Positions 58,127-64,000 of a DNA stretch of 64,000 nucleotides are shown here, piece after piece; position 1 is the first letter of the stretch, and the number at the start of each line of letters is the position of its first letter. Under the pieces are notes generated by a model. It saw nothing but the letters and a program-made list of their open reading frames with translations. It did no database searches and was not told where the DNA came from. Location of the stretch: NCBI GenBank assembly GCA_023265045.1, contig JAHFUQ010000004.1:1-64000 (forward strand). Direction: 5' to 3'. The stretch comes from Acidimicrobiia bacterium (lineage in GTDB: Bacteria; Actinomycetota; Acidimicrobiia; Acidimicrobiales; AC-14). A program made the translations under genes and the position numbers.

Positions 58127-61100
58127 TCAATGGAGCCGATCCGGGAGAACCTTGAAGACGCCCGCATCCTTTGTCGCGAGCCACAGGGTGTCGCCGTCGA
58201 CCACGAAGTCGACGATGCCGGCGAGCGACGCCCGTCCCAAGCCCCAAGCGTCGTTGCTGCGAACGTGCTCCTTGGTCCCAAGCCGGAAGCCGACGCTCGA
58301 GATGTCCAACGTGTCGCCGTGCACGGTGGCGGTCTCGCCGGGCCAGCCGGACACCTTAGGCTCGAGCTTTCCGGCCGGCTCGAGTTCGGTGACCTGGCTG
58401 GCCCCGACCTTCGCCCAGAGACGCCCGTCCCCATCACGCCGGAGCCGGCTGACGTCCGGGCCGTCGTCCGTGGTCACGCGTTGGCGACATCCGAGTCGGA
58501 GTACTCCATCGGACGCACGAGTGACCATATCGGGCGTCTCGCCCTCTCCGAGGGCGCAAAGATCGATCCCGCGGCGCGTCCCGACGGCCAGCTCGGACCC
58601 GGCGCGGTCAACCGAAACCGAGGTGAAGACGTCAAACCCGAAGGCGACGCCGTCGCCCTGGGCGACGAACGGGTCCGCGCGAGGCAATGTCGCCGACACC
58701 GCGGCGCCCCCACGACCGGCGAGGCGCGGCTGGGCGGTGAGGGTCAGTCCACTGACGTCGAACTGGACGCGGTCGCCACGGCGGAACGCGTCGGCGGCAC
58801 TGGTGGCCGCCATCGGTTCGGACCAGCGCGGTCCCGACGGGTCACGGAGGGCAGCGCGCACGACAAGGGGACCCGTGGCGTCGGGACTGGCTGGCGCCAA
58901 CCCCAGGAGCGTGCCGTCGGGTTGGGATCCGAATGCGGCGATCGGTGTGCGCGCCGGCGGAAGGTCCCGGAACAACAGTTTGTCGCCCAGCGCTTCGTTG
59001 GCGCCGAGGAGGCAACTGTCAGACGGCGGCGGGGGGCAATCCACCAAGGTCAGCCACCGGCTTCCCCCAACCGCCTCGGGGCCGGCCGCGCTCGCCCGAT
59101 CGAAGATGAACCGTCCAGCCTTTACGAGCTGCTCGGTCGGGATCGCCGGAAGGGCGGAACGGAGCGCCTCGCCCGCACCGGCGGGCGTCCAGTCCTCGGT
59201 CACCGTGAGCGATACACCCTGGCCTGCCTGTTCGCCGAGGCCGATCGTCATGCGGGCGCGCTGGAGCTGGGCGGGGTCGCCGGGCGATCTGCGGATCACG
59301 GCCGGCGCCGGGCCGTCGGCGCTGACCAGCGTGACCGTCCCGTCGTTCTCGCGAACGAGCGGTCCTCGAATCTTCGCCCCGTCGCGCGCCGAGCCCAGTG
59401 ACTCCAGTCCGGTCGCCGGCCAGAAGTCGATGGTTGTGACGTCGCGCCCGTTCGCCCGGCGTGCGAACATCCCGGCGGGGGTGATCTGCAGGGCGATGCC
59501 GCCCGTGCCTGCGCCCGAGCCCGACACCCGGTCCCACGCGAAGGAGCCGCCCGCCCACCACGGCTCCACGGGCTGCGCTGGACCCTGAGGCGGCTTCAAC
59601 CAGGGCTTCGGCTCGTCACTGCCGCCCGCGCCGCTCCGCCACTCGATCAGCCCGGTCGTCACCTCGACGCGCTCGCCCGAGACCGGCTGCCAGCCTGCGC
59701 CGGCGCCGTTGGCCACCGCAAGCGAGTAGGTCGCGGGTTGGGCCCCACCAGTGCGCAGCCAGAGGGCGTTACCGTCGCGGTCGAGGATAGGGCGAGCGTC
59801 GGCGGGGAGCGGCGGGAGGGGCCAGAAGTTGGTGACGGCGCCCGGCGCGGCGACGGTGCGGGCGGCGACGCCCCGGCCCGGGAGCAACGTGTAGAGCGTC
59901 CCTTGGATCCCGACGACGCTGTCGATCTCGTCGCTGAAGAGGCGGCCGGCCTGGAACGGCGCGCCCCCGTCGACAGCGGCGAAGGTCACGTGCCCGCCGT
60001 TGTACCCGACGGTGACAGCCGCGTTCGCTGCCGTGGCCCGCTCCGGCTGGATCGTCGATTCCGGCTGGGCGTCGCCCCGTCCACCAGCCACGTCATAGGC
60101 AAATAAGCCTGCGGGTGTGCGGATGCGGGCGGCGCCGTCGGCGCCGACGACGATGCGGTCGACCGAGTCGTCGGCGAAGCCGAAGGCCGTGCCGATCGGC
60201 CGCCAGCCCCGCACTTGGCCGTCGCCGTCCTTGACGACGCGCAGCGCGCCGGCAGTCAGGCTCCAGCGCCACGGTCCGCTCTTGACATCGGGTGAAGCGT
60301 CGTACTTGACGACGGCGGCGTCGGTCGCACGCGTCCACCGGCCGGAGTTGAGGGTGAACGTCCCGTCGTCGCCCGACACCCTCGCCTTGACGGTCCCTGC
60401 GACCTCGGCCAGCTCGATGACCGCTCCCGTTCCCGTCCCGGCCAGCGTGCCCACCGAGGACCACGACGCGCTCCGCCAGGCATAGCGGTAGACCCGCCCG
60501 TCCGCTGCGCCGACCAGCACTGTGTCGTTCTGGCCTTGCGCGACAGCGGTCACACGATCAGGCCCAAAGGGGAGTCCCGATCCAGGGAAGAGTTGGCTCC
60601 CGTCGTCGGCGCCGACGATGGACCCGTTGAAGAGCACGAATACCACGCGGGCGCCAAGCCACTTCACCTGGGCGATGGCGCCCACGCCTCCGACGCGAGC
60701 CGGCACGGCTTGCTCGCGCAGCTGGCCGGCCTGCGAGTCGTAGGTCACGAGGCGATCGCCGTTCAGGAACGCGGCGCGCCACGTCCCTGCACCCGTGGCC
60801 AGATCTCCCGGGAACGTCGACGTCGGCGGGTTGCTCACAGATGCGGCACGGCCCCGACCGTAGGTAACCGGCGTCGACGCGGTCGTGTCGTAGACATCGA
60901 GCTCGTTGGTGTCGTCGACGGTGACGACCTTGCTCCCCGTCTCCGTGATCTGCCGCGGCTTGCCCACGGGCGAGTTCTCCAACGCCGACCAGGCGCCGCT
61001 CGCAGGGTTGGCGCGGTCGAGGACAACCGGAACCCCGTCGGCGACGCCGACCGTCGCCGTGTCGCCCCGGGCGATGGCGGTGAAGGCGCCAACGTTGCGG

Positions 61101-63760
61101 GAGGGCGTGAACGCGCAGTTCTTGTAGGTCGATCCCGCGACCCCGTAGACGAAACAGCCGGCGGTCGTCGCGAACAACGCACCGCCGCTGACCGGGACGA
61201 CTCCCACCAGCTCCGGCGGGCTGCTTAGGGCCTTCCACTCCTGGCCGCTGGCGATATCGGTCCGGTTGCCGGCGGCAAAGGGCGACGCCACGGCGCGCAG
61301 CGCGTCGGTGGACTGCCCACCCGGGCGGACGGTGTAGGCCGCAAGCCGCCCGTCCGCAGCCACCGAGAGCGAACGCACCGCGCCGTCGTCGATGCGCTCG
61401 GACTGGTAGCGACGTACTCCGGCCTCGTCGACTCCCGTCGCTCGGTACAACCCGCGCGGCCCCGCCGCGAGCAGAGCGCCGTCCACGAGCTCCAGGCTTT
61501 CGATCGGGGCGCCGGCGATGACGTCGTGCATCCGCCGGCGCTTCACGTCGTAGGCGTACAAGCCACCGGCCGTGCCGAGCCACGCCGTGTCGCCATCGAC
61601 TCGGGTGAGGGTGACACTTGCTGCGCTCGTGAGCCCTGCGCCGGCGCCGACCCCTCCGAGCCACGGGCCGGACCACCCTCCACCCGACGAGTAGAGCCAA
61701 AGACTGCCGCTTTCGTCCGTCGCCGACGCCCATCGTCCTGCGCTATCGGCTTCGAACCGGACGATCGGCGGCGTCTTGACTTCCCGATCCGTGCTCTCGC
61801 CGAGGGTCTGGAGCTTGGCGAAACGGATCCCGCCGCCCGTGAGGGTGATCCACACCCCGGCCGTGGTGATCACCGCTTGGTCCAACGGGATGTTGGAGAG
61901 CGGTCCCTGCTGCCACGACCGCGTGCGGACCTCGCGGCCGTCGCGCTGGCGGAAGTCGTATCGGGCTACGCCGACGCCCTTGACGGCCAGGAGCCAGCCA
62001 CGTTGGTCGAGCGCGGTCGCCACGACCGCTTCCAGGCCGAACGGCTTGGCGTGCCACACGGGCTCGGCCGGGCGGGGCGCCAACGTGGCCGCGGAAGCCC
62101 CTGCCAGCCCGGACGTCGCCACGAGCGAGAGCTGTTGGTCTTCCCCAAGTACCGTGAACGATCCGTCACCCGGGCCCCCGCTCACGTCGAGCACCGTTCC
62201 GCTCCGCACCCCGCTCTGCATCGTCCGCGTGGACTTGTTCATGACGACCAGGCCGGCGTCGCGAGTGCCAACCGCCAGATAGCCTCCCGACCCCGCCAAC
62301 GCCGTGACTTCCGCGTCGGTGTAGTCGTGGAGAAACCGCATGTCCTCCACGTGATCGACGGTGTTCCACTCGAAGGGGTCGCTGAGTCGTGGATTGACGA
62401 GAACCAGGGTCGCCATCGCGCCGACGAACAGCGTCGTGACGAGCGTGGCCGCGACAATCCGGACGCGGTCGGCCTCGAAAACCTCCGGGTAGGTCCACGA
62501 TGACCTCCGGCGCGTGTCCGCCGGCACAGCCGCCCAGTCAGCGACCAAGGTCGCGCGTGACTCGGCGTCGTCGCGTGCCGTTGCTCCGCCGGCGTACCGC
62601 CCGCGGCCTCTGAGACCGTCGGCCCAGCCGTCCGCTCCCCCCACGGCGCCTGCCCAGCGTGCATAGTGGGAGCTGAGAAACCGGCGCGCTCCCACCCGTG
62701 CGGGATCGCAATCACCTTCGCGGTCAGGAAGGGCCAGCGGATCCGCCGTTGGGACGGGGTTCATCGCGAGCCACACGTCGAAGCACGCGGCGGGAGGCAG
62801 GCTGTGGTGGGCAAGGGCAACCCAGGTATCGCGGGCCACGACCCGAGACGAATGTTCCTCGATGTCTCCGAAGAGCCTCAGGGCGGTGGCGACTTCGGCG
62901 CGGACTTGGGCCAGCTCGAGCGGGGCCGGCGGGTATCGCCCGAGGCCGAGAGCGTGGTTGACGAGCGCGTGGTCAGCGGCGCCGCCCGCGCCGATGGCGC
63001 TCCGCCATAGGGCGATACGCGCCTCATGCTGCGCTTGCTGGCGAGCCGGCGCAAGCAGCGTAAGGGTGGCGAGCTCTCGGACCACCGCTGACCGGCGCGC
63101 CGCTCGGGCATCGGCGGCGGCGTCGCTTGCGGGCCATCGCCGGCCGAGGTAGCGCACGAGCTCCTCGCCGGCTCGGACACACCGCTCCAAGTCGCGCGGC
63201 GTCCCGGATCCGGAGTGTGGGAAAAGGTACGCCCGCTTGGTGTTCTGGTAATGGCCCTCGACGATCCGAAGCCGATGCGGTGATCCCCACTCGTCATCGG
63301 ACCGCGACGTCCAGCCTCGATTGACCGAATCGACGACGGCGTCGATGACGGAGTCGTTGCTCCGCCCCCGGCGCCACAGCTCGGCGTGTCGTTCCAGCGC
63401 TACGACGGCCTGGGTGGCGATGATCGCGAAGCAGGCGCAGGCGGCGGCCGATGTTACGGTCGACCAGTCCGCCGAGGTTGTCGTGATGAGCACGAGGCCT
63501 CCGGCGACAGTCGCGCTGATGAGCGCCGCGGCGGAGTAAGGGGCCAGGATGGGAAGCCCGCTCTGCTTGTGAGCGCGGTCGCCGCGGTGCAGGAGCCAAG
63601 CGAAGGCGCCGAGGACCACGGCCGGCCACAGCCGTCCAAGGGACGCGACGTCGTAGAAGAGCCGATCCCATGTCTCGCTCGGGACCCACCGGGCGCCCGC
63701 CACAAGAGCCGCCAGGAATGAAGCCGTGCGGAGAACCATGCCCCGCTCCAACGATCTCAT
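58127..63760 (-). CDS. giant membrane-anchored beta-propeller-like protein, unknown function
   Basis: Uninterrupted ~1877 aa ORF from an ATG overlapping the upstream stop; N-terminal TM helices, then TM IVAATLVTTLFVGAMATLVLV, then many WLGTAGGLYAYDVKRR / LLAAGPRGLYRA-type blade motifs. Confidence 0.75.
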   Translation of the reverse strand: MRSLERGMVLRTASFLAALVAGARWVPSETWDRLFYDVASLGRLWPAVVLGAFAWLLHRGDRAHKQSGLPILAPYSAAALISATVAGGLVLITTTSADWSTVTSAAACACFAIIATQAVVALERHAELWRRGRSNDSVIDAVVDSVNRGWTSRSDDEWGSPHRLRIVEGHYQNTKRAYLFPHSGSGTPRDLERCVRAGEELVRYLGRRWPASDAAADARAARRSAVVRELATLTLLAPARQQAQHEARIALWRSAIGAGGAADHALVNHALGLGRYPPAPLELAQVRAEVATALRLFGDIEEHSSRVVARDTWVALAHHSLPPAACFDVWLAMNPVPTADPLALPDREGDCDPARVGARRFLSSHYARWAGAVGGADGWADGLRGRGRYAGGATARDDAESRATLVADWAAVPADTRRRSSWTYPEVFEADRVRIVAATLVTTLFVGAMATLVLVNPRLSDPFEWNTVDHVEDMRFLHDYTDAEVTALAGSGGYLAVGTRDAGLVVMNKSTRTMQSGVRSGTVLDVSGGPGDGSFTVLGEDQQLSLVATSGLAGASAATLAPRPAEPVWHAKPFGLEAVVATALDQRGWLLAVKGVGVARYDFRQRDGREVRTRSWQQGPLSNIPLDQAVITTAGVWITLTGGGIRFAKLQTLGESTDREVKTPPIVRFEADSAGRWASATDESGSLWLYSSGGGWSGPWLGGVGAGAGLTSAASVTLTRVDGDTAWLGTAGGLYAYDVKRRRMHDVIAGAPIESLELVDGALLAAGPRGLYRATGVDEAGVRRYQSERIDDGAVRSLSVAADGRLAAYTVRPGGQSTDALRAVASPFAAGNRTDIASGQEWKALSSPPELVGVVPVSGGALFATTAGCFVYGVAGSTYKNCAFTPSRNVGAFTAIARGDTATVGVADGVPVVLDRANPASGAWSALENSPVGKPRQITETGSKVVTVDDTNELDVYDTTASTPVTYGRGRAASVSNPPTSTFPGDLATGAGTWRAAFLNGDRLVTYDSQAGQLREQAVPARVGGVGAIAQVKWLGARVVFVLFNGSIVGADDGSQLFPGSGLPFGPDRVTAVAQGQNDTVLVGAADGRVYRYAWRSASWSSVGTLAGTGTGAVIELAEVAGTVKARVSGDDGTFTLNSGRWTRATDAAVVKYDASPDVKSGPWRWSLTAGALRVVKDGDGQVRGWRPIGTAFGFADDSVDRIVVGADGAARIRTPAGLFAYDVAGGRGDAQPESTIQPERATAANAAVTVGYNGGHVTFAAVDGGAPFQAGRLFSDEIDSVVGIQGTLYTLLPGRGVAARTVAAPGAVTNFWPLPPLPADARPILDRDGNALWLRTGGAQPATYSLAVANGAGAGWQPVSGERVEVTTGLIEWRSGAGGSDEPKPWLKPPQGPAQPVEPWWAGGSFAWDRVSGSGAGTGGIALQITPAGMFARRANGRDVTTIDFWPATGLESLGSARDGAKIRGPLVRENDGTVTLVSADGPAPAVIRRSPGDPAQLQRARMTIGLGEQAGQGVSLTVTEDWTPAGAGEALRSALPAIPTEQLVKAGRFIFDRASAAGPEAVGGSRWLTLVDCPPPPSDSCLLGANEALGDKLLFRDLPPARTPIAAFGSQPDGTLLGLAPASPDATGPLVVRAALRDPSGPRWSEPMAATSAADAFRRGDRVQFDVSGLTLTAQPRLAGRGGAAVSATLPRADPFVAQGDGVAFGFDVFTSVSVDRAGSELAVGTRRGIDLCALGEGETPDMVTRASDGVLRLGCRQRVTTDDGPDVSRLRRDGDGRLWAKVGASQVTELEPAGKLEPKVSGWPGETATVHGDTLDISSVGFRLGTKEHVRSNDAWGLGRASLAGIVDFVVDGDTLWLATKDAGVFKVLPDRLH

Positions 63761-64000
63761 CGTCGGCGCTGCCGCCCGGTCAGACGGGCCCACACCCGGT
63801 CGGGCCAGGAACGCCGCCATTGCCGTCGTGCGGCGCCGTTCGTGGCGGCGAGTATGGCGCAGGCTTCTGCCAACGCCGCGAGCCGCGCGCTCGCCGGCCG
63901 AGGCGCATCTCGGAGGGACTCGATGTCGGCTTCCAAAGCGTCGACGCGTGCGCCCAGGGCGTCGATGGCGGGCTGCCGGGCGGCGGCGTGGTTTCGGGCC
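63757..64000 (-). CDS. C-terminal part of an upstream ORF, truncated by the window edge
   Basis: Minus strand reads ARNHAAARQPAIDALGARVDALEADIESLRDAPRPASARLAALAEACAILAATNGAARRQWRRSWPDRVWARLTGRQRRR*; stop overlaps ATG at 63758-63760. Confidence 0.55.
   Translation of the reverse strand, partial: ARNHAAARQPAIDALGARVDALEADIESLRDAPRPASARLAALAEACAILAATNGAARRQWRRSWPDRVWARLTGRQRRR

Noticed and set aside
57573-59588. 671-aa plus-strand ORF opposite the giant propeller gene
   Set aside because: Spurious; overlaps the 3' end of a real plus-strand gene and the antisense of 58127-63760
1-64000. CRISPR array or cas genes
   Set aside because: No regularly spaced direct repeats with unique spacers and no Cas-like motifs seen

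Overview
High-GC actinobacterial-type DNA, possibly Acidimicrobiia-like (composition and protein style only; no search was run). The window mixes intact genes with many decayed, frame-broken genes and mobile-element scars.

Best-supported content:
- A cobalamin riboswitch followed by bluB (about 13.6-14.5 kb).
- A mercury-resistance operon: merB, an ArsR-type regulator, merA, and small membrane transport-like proteins (15.3-19.0 kb). A rhodanese-like gene runs divergently from it.
- A fluoride riboswitch controlling crcB-DUF190-crcB (20.8-22.1 kb, minus strand).
- An EgtD-like methyltransferase with an N-terminal HTH-like region.
- An ECF sigma factor coupled to a membrane protein with a SecD-P1-like C-terminus.
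- An Nfu_N-like plus HEAT-repeat protein.
- A SARP/AfsR-type regulator, a VapBC pair and a decayed ParE-type toxin.
- A 1.9 kaa membrane-anchored beta-propeller-like protein at the right end.

Most interesting unexplained structure: two ~250-bp attP-like modules (35118-35370 and 53523-53772). Each has a tRNA-Ala(TGC) 3'-portion core flanked on both sides by paired 9-bp direct repeats (TGCGGACTC) at 11-bp spacing. A third, half copy at 48041-48134 truncates an alpha/beta hydrolase gene. No intact integrase is visible. Other items to check are an in-frame TGA at the predicted catalytic Cys of the rhodanese, and two phased TTCGG repeat elements flanking the HTH-methyltransferase segment.

All calls come from reading the sequence and the ORF track. 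Family names are from motif recognition, not from searches.
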